Source of the DNA: Elusimicrobiota bacterium
GTDB lineage: Bacteria; Elusimicrobiota; Elusimicrobia; UBA1565
Direction: 5' to 3'
Assembly: GCA_016196755.1 (NCBI GenBank)
Contig: JACPXC010000042.1
Location: forward strand, 1-56,783
Length of the DNA stretch: 56,783 nucleotides
A model generated the notes under the pieces. It had not been told where the DNA came from. It made no database searches and was given only the letters and a program-made list of their open reading frames with translations. Below are positions 43,035 to 51,911 of this stretch, one piece after another; the first letter of the stretch is position 1, and every line of letters starts with the position of its first letter. Both the position numbers and the translations under genes were made by a program.

Positions 43035-44894
43035 CTACTCCGCCGCCGTCACCCGGATCATCTCCTCGACCGTCGTCTGCCCGCTCAGGAGCTTGCGGAT
43101 GCCGCAGGCCCGGAGGTTGACCATGCCCTGCTTGCGCGCAACATCCTTGATGGCCGAGATCGGCGCCCGGTCCATGATGAGCTTGCGGATCGGGTCGGTC
43201 ACCTCGAGCACCTCGTAGAGCCCGATCCGGCCGCGGTAGCCCGTCCCGACGCAGTTCTCGCAGCCCTTGCCGCGCGACAGCGCCACTTTTCCGCCTTCAG
43301 ACACCTGCAGCTGGTGCTTGGCCACCCCCAGCTTCACGAGCCAGTCGGCGTCCACCTCGTAGGTCTCGCGGCACTCCTTGCAGATCCCGCGGACCAGACG
43401 CTGCGCCACCACCATCAAGAGCGACGACGACATGAGGAACGGCTCGATCCCCATCATCCCCATGCGCGTGATGGCGCCGGGAGCGTCGTTGGTATGCAGG
43501 GTAGAAAAGACCAGATGGCCGGTCAAGGCGGCGTTGATCGAGATGGCGGCGGTCTCGAGGTCGCGGATCTCACCGACCATGATGACGTCCGGGTCCTGGC
43601 GCAGGAAAGAGCGCAGGCCGGCCGCGAAGTTGAGGCCGATCTCGGCGTTGACCTGGACCTGGTTGATGCCCAGGAGCTGGTACTCGACCGGGTCCTCGAT
43701 CGTGGAGATGTTGACGCCCGGCTCGTTGAGCATCGAGAGCGCGGAGTAAAGCGTCGTCGACTTGCCGGAGCCGGTCGGGCCGGTGATGAGGTTGATGCCG
43801 TAGGGCGCCCGCAGGCACTTGTCGAAGACCGCGCGGGCCTCGGGCTCGAAGCCCAGCTTGTTTAGGTCGACCTGGAGGGCCGAGGCGTCGTTGATGCGCA
43901 TGACGATCTTCTCGCCATGGACGACCGGCAGGACCGAGACGCGCAGGGCGTACTCCTTGTTGTTGACCTTGAGCTTGATGCGGCCGTCCTGCGGCATGCG
44001 CTTCTCGGCGATGTCGAGGTTGGCCATGATCTTGATGCGCGAGGTCAGGGCGTTCTGGAAGCGCTTGGGCGGGGCCGGCTGCTCGTTGAGCACCCCGTCG
44101 ATGCGGAAGCGCACCTTGACCTCCTTCGGGAAAGGCTCGAGGTGGATGTCCGAGGCGCGCGCCTTGATCGCCGAGTGGATCAGGAGGTTCGCCATCTGGA
44201 TGACCGGCGAGCCCTCGCCGGTGCGCTCGAGCGAGAGGATGTCGTCGCCGGCCGCCCGCGCTTCGGCATCCGCCGACACGGTCTGGACCCCCTGGGCCTC
44301 CGCGGCGGAGGAGCCGGAGGCCTCGAGTATGTGGTCGAGCGCCTCCTGGGCGGTCTCCTGCTTGTAGGACTTGGCGATCGTCTCGAGGATCTCGCGCTCG
44401 GAGGCCAGGACCGAGACCACCTGGTAGCCGGTCATCATCTTGAGGTCGTCGAGCACCAGGACGTTGAGCGGGTCCGAGACCGCTATGGTCAGCGTGGCCC
44501 CGTCCTTGCCGGGGGTGAGCGCGATCGGCAGGAGGGTGTGCTCGCGGGCCAGCTTCTCGGGGACGGCGGCCAGGACCTCGGGCGGGATGGGACCGCGCTC
44601 GGAGATCTTTTCGAAGCGGATGCCGACCTGCAGGGCCAGGAACTCGAGCAGCTTCTCCTCGGGCAGAAAGCCCATCGAGACGATCAGGGAGCCCAGCTTG
44701 CCGCCGGTCTTGCGCTGGGCCTCCAGCGCCTGGTCGAGCATCTCCTGCGACAGCGCGCCGACCTCGACCATGAGGTCGCCCATGCGCTTGGGGATGCTCA
44801 GGGAAAGCCCCGCGCCGGGGGCCGCGTTGGCTCCGGAGGTGGGACGGGTCTCGCGGCTAGCGCCGCTGGGGATCGTAGACACTGTTGGAGACAT
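43035..44894 (-). CDS. pilB: type IV pilus assembly ATPase PilB
   Basis: The 619-aa ATPase has an N-terminal MshEN-type domain (RMGDLMVEVGALSQEMLDQA to about residue 170). The central motor has Walker A GPTGSGKSTTLYSAL near 370 and Walker B DPDVIMVGEIRD. A zinc-binding four-cysteine module follows (CKECRETYEV and CENCVGTGYRGR). It powers pilus extension. The first 35 residues are Ser/Thr/Pro-rich. It ends 14 nt before pilT. The promoter upstream has a good -35 and an extended -10. Confidence 0.94.
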   Translation of the reverse strand: MSPTVSTIPSGASRETRPTSGANAAPGAGLSLSIPKRMGDLMVEVGALSQEMLDQALEAQRKTGGKLGSLIVSMGFLPEEKLLEFLALQVGIRFEKISERGPIPPEVLAAVPEKLAREHTLLPIALTPGKDGATLTIAVSDPLNVLVLDDLKMMTGYQVVSVLASEREILETIAKSYKQETAQEALDHILEASGSSAAEAQGVQTVSADAEARAAGDDILSLERTGEGSPVIQMANLLIHSAIKARASDIHLEPFPKEVKVRFRIDGVLNEQPAPPKRFQNALTSRIKIMANLDIAEKRMPQDGRIKLKVNNKEYALRVSVLPVVHGEKIVMRINDASALQVDLNKLGFEPEARAVFDKCLRAPYGINLITGPTGSGKSTTLYSALSMLNEPGVNISTIEDPVEYQLLGINQVQVNAEIGLNFAAGLRSFLRQDPDVIMVGEIRDLETAAISINAALTGHLVFSTLHTNDAPGAITRMGMMGIEPFLMSSSLLMVVAQRLVRGICKECRETYEVDADWLVKLGVAKHQLQVSEGGKVALSRGKGCENCVGTGYRGRIGLYEVLEVTDPIRKLIMDRAPISAIKDVARKQGMVNLRACGIRKLLSGQTTVEEMIRVTAAE

Positions 44895-44928
44895 GTCTCG
44901 GCGGGAACGACGAAAGCACCGACACTAT

Positions 44929-44957
44929 TAGGTAACAGCCAAGCGGAAGTTTGTCAA
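44929..44957 (-). promoter_or_regulatory. pilBTC promoter
   Basis: On the minus strand TTGACA (44957-44952), a 17-nt spacer and TGT-TACCTA (hexamer 44934-44929). The -35 contains the TGA stop of the upstream gene. The leader to the pilB ATG is about 28 nt, without a clear Shine-Dalgarno site. Confidence 0.65.
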
Positions 44958-47125
44958 CCGCCCGGATTATTGAACGCGTCGGCCCCACCCGAGGAGCCGT
45001 CGAGCTCCTCGTCGCCGGGCAGCGGCTGCTGCTGGGAGCCCGCGCGCCGACGCTTGGCGGGCCGGCGGGTCGGCTTGGCCCGCGGCCGCCCGGTGTTGAG
45101 CATCTCCTGGGCGGAAGGATTGGAGCCCTTCAGGCTCCGCTTGCCCAGATCGACCTCGAAACGGAAGCTGTAGGTCGGCTTGCGGCCGCGCCCCCCCGGC
45201 GCGCCCTTGAAGACGTTGTACTGGACGAACCAGATGTCCTTCTCGATCGCGCCCGCGGACCACTCGGGGGTGGTCTCGGGGCCGAGGAACGAGTACTGCA
45301 GCCACGCCCCGATGGTCCCGCGGCTCTCGTCGAGCCTATAGTTCTTGACGAACTCCATGGCCTCGACGCGCTGGTCGGATACGTAATCGCGCCCCTTGGG
45401 CGCCGGCGCGGCAGGAGGCGGGGCCGGCTCGGCGGCCGCGGGCTCGGCCCCCGACGAGTCGCCGCGCTTCTGGAACGGGCTGGCCTGCGGGGCCTGAGGG
45501 GAGCCGTCGGGCGTACCGCCGGTGTCGACGTTGAAGCTGCCCGCGGTCTTCTGCTCGGGACCGATGTCGACGGTCTTGGCCAGCTTCTTCGGGTCGCGCA
45601 GGAAGAAGCCCAGGATGAGCCCCAGGAGCACCACGGCCACGCCGAGGATGATGAGGAACTTCTTGGAGCGGAAGGCCTCCTTGACCCGCGCCGCCACGGT
45701 CGGCTTGGTAGCCCCGGTGGGCGGGACCAGCGGGGGCTGGCCCGGCGTCGGGCTCTCCATCGGGCGGGGCGCCGTCAGGGCGGCGTCGAAGCCCGTGGTC
45801 TCCTGCCCGGGCAGACGCGGCAGGGGGGTCTGCTGGCCGAACGGGAACGGCGTGGCCTGACCGGCCACGCCCAGGCCCTGCATGACGGTCTGCGGCAGGT
45901 CGGGCTGGCCCATGGTCGGCATCGGGGTCATGGCCCCGGGGTCGCCAAGAGGAATCGGCTCGGGCGTCCCCCCGAACGGGAGCGGGCCGCCGCTGCCCAG
46001 CGGCACGGAGCCGGGCGTAAGGGCGAGGCCGCCCTGCTGGGGGAAGATCGTGGTCTGAGGCGTATGCATGGACCCAGGCTGCTGCGGCTGGGGCTGGGAA
46101 GCGAACGCCGGATCGACGAACTGCGGCATCGGCGGCGGAGCGGCGGGGTCCAAGTAGCCGGGCGGGGCCTCCAACGGAGGGGCCTCGACAGCCTCTTCGA
46201 GTCCGGGCACGGCGAACTCCAGCGGCGGCGGCACGTCCGAGACCGGCGAGAGCGACTCGCTCTCCGGGATTCCGAAGGAGGACTCCAGCGGCGGGGCCTC
46301 GACCCCGAACGACGGCTCCGGCGGACCGCTAAGAGGCTCGGGGTCGAGCGCCGGGGACTCGGCCGGCGGCATGACGACCTCCATCGGGGGCCGGGCGCGG
46401 GCCGCGCGCGCGGCGGCGCGCGCCGGGGACTCCTTTGACGGAGCCTCAACGACCGGCTCTGGGGCGGGCTCGAGCTTGGCGGCGGGCGGCGCGGCTTGCG
46501 GCGGGCGGGCTGCCGGCGGCGCCACCTTCTGGACCGGCGGGGCGGCCTTGGCCGGCGTCTCGGGAGCGCTATCGCGAGGAAGTGCCGCCTCCGAGGCCGT
46601 GGCGGCGGCCGGGACGGAGCGCGCCACGGGGACCGCGCCGGTCTCAAAGAGGGTCAGCCGGGCGCGCAGGTCGGCGATCTCGCGCTCGCGGTCCTGGAGC
46701 AGCGAGTCCTTGGCGTTGAGGCGGTCGAGGATCTCGTCTTGCCGGCGCTCGTGGCGCGCCATCTGCTCGCGCATCTGACGCAGGGAGATCTCGAGCTCGG
46801 CGTTGCGGGTGGCGCCGACCTCCTCGCGCATCCAGAAGTTAAAGCGCGGGTCGTCCTCGAAAGGGGGCGGCCAGGCCGCCGCGGGCATATCGTCGGAGGC
46901 CAGGGTCTCCGAGTACGGCGGGCCGCCGTAGCCCGCCGGGGCGGCCGCCATAGCCAGCCCGGCCAGCTCCGGGACGGCCTCGAGGGCGCGCCAATCGCCG
47001 TCCTGGACGCCGGTCGTGCCCTCTTGGCAGACCAGGGTCCCGGCGTGGACCGCGTCGATGCCCGAGAGCTCCTCGCGCGAATAAGGGCCGAGGATGCGCG
47101 AGTCGCTGAAGACCCAGTACTTCAC
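44954..47125 (-). CDS. GYF_2-domain, coiled-coil, single-span membrane protein
   Basis: The 723-aa protein (GTG start) begins with a GYF_2-like domain (VKYWVFSDSRILGPYSREEL, residues 1-55). A charged coiled-coil follows at about 100-150 (LRQMREQMARHERRQDEIL), then a 330-residue Pro/Ala/Glu-rich region and a membrane helix (LIILGVAVVLLGLILGFFL, near 490-508). The 210-residue C-terminal part contains AWLQYSFLGPETTPEWSAG and ends in a basic, then acidic tail. GYF_2 domains bind proline-rich peptides. It ends immediately before the pilB promoter, so a role in pilus function is plausible but not shown. Confidence 0.7.
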   Translation of the reverse strand: MKYWVFSDSRILGPYSREELSGIDAVHAGTLVCQEGTTGVQDGDWRALEAVPELAGLAMAAAPAGYGGPPYSETLASDDMPAAAWPPPFEDDPRFNFWMREEVGATRNAELEISLRQMREQMARHERRQDEILDRLNAKDSLLQDREREIADLRARLTLFETGAVPVARSVPAAATASEAALPRDSAPETPAKAAPPVQKVAPPAARPPQAAPPAAKLEPAPEPVVEAPSKESPARAAARAARARPPMEVVMPPAESPALDPEPLSGPPEPSFGVEAPPLESSFGIPESESLSPVSDVPPPLEFAVPGLEEAVEAPPLEAPPGYLDPAAPPPMPQFVDPAFASQPQPQQPGSMHTPQTTIFPQQGGLALTPGSVPLGSGGPLPFGGTPEPIPLGDPGAMTPMPTMGQPDLPQTVMQGLGVAGQATPFPFGQQTPLPRLPGQETTGFDAALTAPRPMESPTPGQPPLVPPTGATKPTVAARVKEAFRSKKFLIILGVAVVLLGLILGFFLRDPKKLAKTVDIGPEQKTAGSFNVDTGGTPDGSPQAPQASPFQKRGDSSGAEPAAAEPAPPPAAPAPKGRDYVSDQRVEAMEFVKNYRLDESRGTIGAWLQYSFLGPETTPEWSAGAIEKDIWFVQYNVFKGAPGGRGRKPTYSFRFEVDLGKRSLKGSNPSAQEMLNTGRPRAKPTRRPAKRRRAGSQQQPLPGDEELDGSSGGADAFNNPGG

Positions 47126-47171
47126 CTTGATAGTGTGGCCCCGAGGTGTTACGGATTCAATACGTCCGGCG

Positions 47172-48452
47172 TCATTCGAAGCGCAGGGCCTGGACGGGAT
47201 GCAGGCGCGAGGCGCGGTACGCCGGCACGGCCGCGAACACGACGGCGATCCCGGCGGCGAGCCCGAGGATCGCCGGGAAATGCCACCAGCACAGGGCCCT
47301 AGCGGCCTCCAGCCCGTCCTCCGAGAGATAGCGGACGCCGGCCGTCCCCATCAGGGCGCCGAAGATCCCGCCGATGACGCCGAGCAGCGCGGCCTCGGCC
47401 AGGAACTGCAGGAGGATGTCGCCGCGCGTGGCCCCCAGGGCCCGGCGTATGCCGATCTCGCGGTAGCGCGAGAAGACAGTGGCCAGGGTGACGTTCATGA
47501 TGCCCACGCCGCCGGCCAGCATGGCGACCAACGCCACCGCCAAGAAGGCTACGGCCTCCTGGCGGAAGTGCGCCATCATGCTGAGGATGGTCTGTTGGAA
47601 ATCGCTGACCTCGTAGTCTGCCACGCCGCGATGGCGTTCGGCGAGCAACTCCTCGATCCTCCGCAGCGCGCGCGGGATGGTCTCGAGGCTGCCGGTCTCC
47701 ACGACGATCTGGTCGACCGCGTCCAGCGCCCTGCCCGGCTCCATCGGGCTCAGGTAGCGCTGGGCCGTGCTGAGCGGGACGAGGATATTGCCGTGCCCCA
47801 TGTGGCTCCAGCGCGGGTCCTTGTCCTTCGGCGGGTCCTTGAGGACGCCGACGACGGTGTAGAGTCCCCCGCCAAGCTGGATGACCCGGCCCAACGGGTC
47901 GCTCCGCGCTATGTGGGCGTTGAAATCCCTGCCCGACCGCCGTGCCCACCAATCGGGCTTCGGCCCCGACCAGGCGCCCGGCTCCATCACGATGCAGACC
48001 TTGGCGGCGGTCTCCATGTCGTGGGCGTTGAAGAACCGGCCCCGCTGGGTGAAGACCCAGCCCCGTTTGGGCCAGTCCAGCGAGACGCCGGCGACGCCGG
48101 CCTCCACCTGAAAAGGGCCGTCGACGAACTGCACCTGCGTGTAGGTCTTGGGACCGACAAGGTAGGCCCAGGGGAGGGCGCGGCGGATCGCCGCGGCGTC
48201 GGCGGACGTCAACCCCTTGGAGCGGGCCCCCTCGGCGGGGCCCCCGGGCGTCTCGCTCCGGGAGACGGTGATCCTTCCGGTCCCGGACAAGCGGAAGCCC
48301 CGGTCGCGGCGATCATACATGAGGTTGAGGTTCGCAAAGGTGTAGAGGATGGCGGCGACGCCGAAAGCGATCGCGAAGAAGCTCAGGAACGACCGCAGCT
48401 TATGCGCCCGGATCTCGATGAAGCCCGTCCTCAGGGACTCCCCGGCGGCCAT
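47172..48452 (-). CDS. ABC transporter permease, MacB/FtsX family
   Basis: The 426-aa protein has one N-terminal membrane helix (RSFLSFFAIAFGVAAILY), a large periplasmic MacB_PCD-type domain, and three C-terminal helices. The FtsX core is visible in VGIMNVTLATVFSRYREIGIRRALGATRGDILLQFL. The LHPVQALRFE C-terminus is typical of the family. It normally pairs with an ATPase, but none lies adjacent. The ATG at 48452 was chosen, with a TATTCT -10 ending 6 nt upstream; an ATG at 48497 is the alternative. Confidence 0.85.
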   Translation of the reverse strand: MAAGESLRTGFIEIRAHKLRSFLSFFAIAFGVAAILYTFANLNLMYDRRDRGFRLSGTGRITVSRSETPGGPAEGARSKGLTSADAAAIRRALPWAYLVGPKTYTQVQFVDGPFQVEAGVAGVSLDWPKRGWVFTQRGRFFNAHDMETAAKVCIVMEPGAWSGPKPDWWARRSGRDFNAHIARSDPLGRVIQLGGGLYTVVGVLKDPPKDKDPRWSHMGHGNILVPLSTAQRYLSPMEPGRALDAVDQIVVETGSLETIPRALRRIEELLAERHRGVADYEVSDFQQTILSMMAHFRQEAVAFLAVALVAMLAGGVGIMNVTLATVFSRYREIGIRRALGATRGDILLQFLAEAALLGVIGGIFGALMGTAGVRYLSEDGLEAARALCWWHFPAILGLAAGIAVVFAAVPAYRASRLHPVQALRFE

Positions 48453-48458
48453 GCCCCG

Positions 48459-48464
48459 AGAATA
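48459..48464 (-). promoter_or_regulatory. -10 box, leaderless start at 48452
   Basis: On the minus strand TATTCT ends exactly 6 nt before the ATG. Confidence 0.5.
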
Positions 48465-48527
48465 ACCGCCTAATGGACCCAGCGCCACCCTCCCCAAAGG
48501 GCCGTCGTAGCCTCCCCCCCTTCGGGT

Positions 48528-48533
48528 TAGAAT
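48528..48533 (+). promoter_or_regulatory. -10 box of the MFS gene
   Basis: TAGAAT ends 8 nt before the ATG at 48542. It is divergent from the permease gene across an 89-nt region. Confidence 0.5.
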
Positions 48534-48541
48534 CAGGACAG

Positions 48542-50332
48542 ATGCGGCGACTCTTGGCGGCCCTGCTCTCCTGCGCCCTGGCCGCCTCCGGCGCGCCCGC
48601 CTGGGCCGGCCCGGTCAGCGTCGTGACGACGCGGCCCGTCGTCGCCCCGTTGCCGGCCTTCGCCCCCGCGATGACGCAAGCCGCCGCGGCGCCCGTCCTC
48701 AGCGCGCCGGTCCTAGGCTCGGCGCCCGTCCTGGTCGCGGCCCCGTCCCTCGCCCCCTCCGCGCGCCCGACCGCCTCGATGCCGGCCGCCGTCGCCGCGG
48801 CGGCGCTTTCCGTCGCCCTGCCCGCGGCCATCGCGGCCGACCTACGGTTCCGGCCGGCAAAGACGGAGACCGCACCCGCCGCCCCCCGCCGAAACCTTCC
48901 CGCCGCGAAGACCCAGGCCGCGGCCCTGGTCCCCCAAGCCGGCGCGCCGGCCAAGAGCGGACCCGCCGTCCTGGCCGGCCGCGTCTTCGACGGCTCCGGC
49001 CTGGGCCGGCGCGGCGCCGGGACCGACGCCGTCCTCGCCCTGGGCCGCGGCGCGCAGCCCCGCGGACGCCTGGCCGCCTCGGGCGTCGCCGAACCCGAAG
49101 CGCGACCCGAACCCGTCGAACCCGAGCTAGCGCCGAAACCGCTGCCCCTGGGCTACAAGCTCTTCCTAGGCGGCCTGGCCCTCTCGAGCATCGGCCAGGC
49201 GGTCAGCACGGTGCTCATCCCTCTCATGTCGCACGGGATCGGGCCGGCGTCGATCTCCCTGTCGCAGGCGATCGGCCTGGCGGCCGTCATCCCCGGCGGC
49301 TGGCTGGGCGCCTGGTGGGTGAAGCGCTTCGGACCCAAGAGCGCCTACATCTGGTCCAACGTGGCGCTGGCGGCGATGTTCGTCTCGCTCCCGCTCTCGC
49401 ACGCCTTCCTCGGCCCGGTGTCGACGCTCCACCTCGCCGCGTTCTCGGCCCTGGGCGGGATGCAGTACGGGATGCTGCGCGGCATCGCCGAGCAGGACAT
49501 CACCGTGCGCATCCTCGGCCAGGGCGACCGCGACCTGCTGGCGCGGGCCGGCGCGCTCTACTACCTCGTGGTGGCGCCGGTCTATATGGCGACGTCGATG
49601 GCCTTCGGGGCGCTCCTGAGCCCCGCCACCGTGGGCGCCTTCGCGGTGGTCGCCGGCCTCGCGATGGTGGCCAGCACCCTCCCGTTCCGGGCCATCAAGG
49701 CCGACGCGCCCCAGGAAGCGGCGCGGCCGGGGAAGGCCGAAGACGCGAAGGACGGCGGACTGCCTCTTGCCGCCTTCATGCCCTACCTCTTCTTCTGGAG
49801 CATGCACTACGCGTTCTACTTCCTGCTCTCGCCGTTCTTCGCGCTCGAGGTGTTCCGGGACCCCAGCCTGTCCGGCTGGTTCGTCGGCCTCTACTCGCTG
49901 GGCAGCCTGTCGTTCTCGCTGCTCAAGGTCTTCGCCCCGAAGCTGGTGGGCGCCCTGCCGGTGCGGGTACTGTCGATCGCGGGGGTCGTCGCGGTGGCGG
50001 CGTTTCTCTGGTCGGTGCTTGGACTGGGCAGTCCGGCGCTCGCTTTGGCGTCGGTCTACCTCATGGGCCTCGGCGTGGCGGCGGGTATGATCCTTTGGAA
50101 GGCCCTCTACCTCAACCGCCTCTCGGAGGAGCGCCAGGTCGCCGCCTTCGGCCGGATCAACACGGCTTCCGTCGTCCTGAACCTGCTGCCGTTGGCGCTG
50201 ATCTACGGAGCGGGCTGGCTGGCGCCGGGGACGTCGATCCCGCTGCTCCTGTCGCTGGTGGCGGGCGCGGCCACGCTGGCCGGCGCGGCGCTGACGGTCT
50301 ACCTCGCGCGCGGCGCGCGCTCTCTCTTCTAG
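48542..50332 (+). CDS. MFS transporter with signal peptide and Ala/Pro-rich N-terminal leader
   Basis: The 596-aa protein begins with a signal peptide (MRRLLAALLSCALAASGAPAWA) and about 180 residues rich in Ala, Pro and Val. Twelve-helix-like MFS segments follow from about residue 202 (LPLGYKLFLGGLALSS). They include PGGWLGAWWVKRFGPKSAYI, a loop with the MFS G-x-x-x-D/R-x-x-G/R-R flavour, and FYFLLSPFFALEVFRDPSLSGWF. The substrate is unknown. A cleavable signal plus a low-complexity leader on a polytopic permease is odd. The gene at 3487 has a similar N-terminal design. Confidence 0.75.
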   Translation: MRRLLAALLSCALAASGAPAWAGPVSVVTTRPVVAPLPAFAPAMTQAAAAPVLSAPVLGSAPVLVAAPSLAPSARPTASMPAAVAAAALSVALPAAIAADLRFRPAKTETAPAAPRRNLPAAKTQAAALVPQAGAPAKSGPAVLAGRVFDGSGLGRRGAGTDAVLALGRGAQPRGRLAASGVAEPEARPEPVEPELAPKPLPLGYKLFLGGLALSSIGQAVSTVLIPLMSHGIGPASISLSQAIGLAAVIPGGWLGAWWVKRFGPKSAYIWSNVALAAMFVSLPLSHAFLGPVSTLHLAAFSALGGMQYGMLRGIAEQDITVRILGQGDRDLLARAGALYYLVVAPVYMATSMAFGALLSPATVGAFAVVAGLAMVASTLPFRAIKADAPQEAARPGKAEDAKDGGLPLAAFMPYLFFWSMHYAFYFLLSPFFALEVFRDPSLSGWFVGLYSLGSLSFSLLKVFAPKLVGALPVRVLSIAGVVAVAAFLWSVLGLGSPALALASVYLMGLGVAAGMILWKALYLNRLSEERQVAAFGRINTASVVLNLLPLALIYGAGWLAPGTSIPLLLSLVAGAATLAGAALTVYLARGARSLF

Positions 50333-50349
50333 CGGGGCGGAGCCCCGCT
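50331..50349. terminator. short hairpin after the MFS gene
   Basis: AGCGGGGC (50331-50338) and GCCCCGCT (50342-50349) form a perfect 8-bp stem with a 3-nt GGA loop, overlapping the MFS stop codon. No T-run follows. Confidence 0.6.
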
Positions 50350-50351
50350 GT

Positions 50352-50386
50352 GCCGGGCCTCGCTGGGGTTATGTAGGAGGCCCGGC
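50352..50386. terminator. hairpin after gltX
   Basis: GCCGGGCCTC (50352-50361) pairs with GAGGCCCGGC (50377-50386), a perfect 10-bp stem with a 15-nt loop. The arm ends at the gltX stop on the minus strand. It lacks a T-run. Confidence 0.5.
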
Positions 50387-51862
50387 CTAGGACGCCAGCG
50401 GCCGGGCGGCCTGCAGGCGCTTGAGCACCTCGGCCTTCCCCAAGAGCTCGATCATCCCGAAGAGCGTGGGCCCCTCGGTGCGGCCCGAGACCGCCACGCG
50501 GATGGGGTGGAACACCTGACCGGGCTTGAGCCCGTTCTCGTCGCAGAACCTGCGGATGCGCTCCTCGAGCGGCTTCTCGCGGAAATCCTCGAGCCCGGCC
50601 AAGGCGACGCCGAGCCCCTCCAGGACCTTGCCGGCCCCCTCCTTCTTGAGGACCTTCTCGACCGCCTTGGGCTGATACTCGACTTCCTTGAAGAAGAAGT
50701 CGACGAGCGCCGGGACCTCGCTTAGGAGCTTGACCTTCTCGCGCTCGAGCGCCACGGCCGCCGTCAAACGGTCGCGCGCGACGCCGCCGAGGCCCGCGGC
50801 CTCGACGAACGGCCAGGCGTCGTCTAGGAGCGCCGAGGCGGAGCGCGCGCGGATGTACTCGCCGTTCATCCACTTCAGCTTCACGGTGTCGAACGTGGCG
50901 GGGTTCTTCTGGCAGCCCGCCAGGTCGAACTTGGACTCGAGCTCTCCGGGCGCGAAGAGCTGCTGGGAATCCTTGGTCGACCAACCCAGCAAGGCCAGAT
51001 AGTTGCGCATGGTCTCCGGCAGATAGCCCTGGTCGCGGTACTCGAGCACCGAGGTGGCGCCGTGGCGCTTGGAGAGCTTCTGGCCGTCGGGGCCCAGGAT
51101 CATCGACAGGTGGGCGAAGATCGGCGGCTCCCAGCCCAGGGCGAAGTAGAGCTGGATCTGCGACGGCGTGTTGGAGAGGTGCTCGTCGCCGCGCGTGACG
51201 TGGGTGATGCCCATCAGGTGGTCGTCGACGACGCAGGCGAAGTTATAGGTCGGCCCGCCGGCCGTCTTCACGATGACGAAGTCCTGCTGGAGCGAGTTCT
51301 CGAAGGAGACGTCGCCGCGCACGATGTCGTGCACGACCGTGGCCCCCTCGTCGGGCATGCGCAGGCGCACCGAGGCGGTGCGGCCCTTGGCCTCGAGGTC
51401 GGCGCGCTGGGCTTCGGTCAAGTGGCGGCAGCGCCCGTCGTAGCGCGGCGGCCGCTTCTCGAGCTGGGCCTGGCGCCGGATAGCGTCGAGCTCGTCCTTG
51501 GTGCAGTAGCACTTGTAGGCCTTGGCCTCGGAGAGCAGCTGCCCGGCGTACTTCCGGTAGATCTCCTGGCGCTCCATCTGGAAGTACGGCGAGTGCGGTC
51601 CCTTCGACTCGTAGCCGCCGCCGGCCTTGGGCGTGGTCGGCCCCTCGTCCCAGTCCAGGCCCAGCCACCGGATCGAGTCGACGATGGCGTTTACCGAGTC
51701 GGGCGTCGAGCGCACCTCGTCGGTGTCCTCGATGCGCAGGACGAAGGTGCCCTTCATGCGCCGGGCCAAAAGCCAGTTAAACAGCGCCGTGCGGGCGCCG
51801 CCGATGTGAAGATAGCCCGTCGGGGACGGGGCAAAGCGTACGCGGACGGGGGTGTCTGTCAT
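50387..51862 (-). CDS. gltX: glutamyl-tRNA synthetase
   Basis: The 491-aa class I synthetase charges tRNA-Glu (possibly tRNA-Gln too in organisms without GlnRS). HIGH is in APSPTGYLHIGGARTALFNW (12-31) and KMSKS is KLSKRHG near residue 268. The ATP-side FVLRIEDTDEVRS follows HIGH. The helical C-terminal anticodon-binding region is present and the length is typical. AGGGAG lies 5 nt before the ATG. It ends after convergent genes separated by hairpins. Confidence 0.94.
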   Translation of the reverse strand: MTDTPVRVRFAPSPTGYLHIGGARTALFNWLLARRMKGTFVLRIEDTDEVRSTPDSVNAIVDSIRWLGLDWDEGPTTPKAGGGYESKGPHSPYFQMERQEIYRKYAGQLLSEAKAYKCYCTKDELDAIRRQAQLEKRPPRYDGRCRHLTEAQRADLEAKGRTASVRLRMPDEGATVVHDIVRGDVSFENSLQQDFVIVKTAGGPTYNFACVVDDHLMGITHVTRGDEHLSNTPSQIQLYFALGWEPPIFAHLSMILGPDGQKLSKRHGATSVLEYRDQGYLPETMRNYLALLGWSTKDSQQLFAPGELESKFDLAGCQKNPATFDTVKLKWMNGEYIRARSASALLDDAWPFVEAAGLGGVARDRLTAAVALEREKVKLLSEVPALVDFFFKEVEYQPKAVEKVLKKEGAGKVLEGLGVALAGLEDFREKPLEERIRRFCDENGLKPGQVFHPIRVAVSGRTEGPTLFGMIELLGKAEVLKRLQAARPLAS

Positions 51863-51911
51863 GGTCGCTCCCTACGAAAACAAGGTCGACCATTCCCTGC
51901 GCTATGCTCGG

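Noticed and set aside
47126-47160. TTGAAT with a CACTAT-like -10 upstream of the GYF_2 gene
   Set aside because: The spacing (about 19 nt) and a gap of only 4 nt to the GTG do not fit well enough to list it as a promoter.
47094-48473. Long plus-strand frame opposite the MacB/FtsX-type permease
   Set aside because: The minus strand encodes a recognisable FtsX core, so this is a shadow frame.
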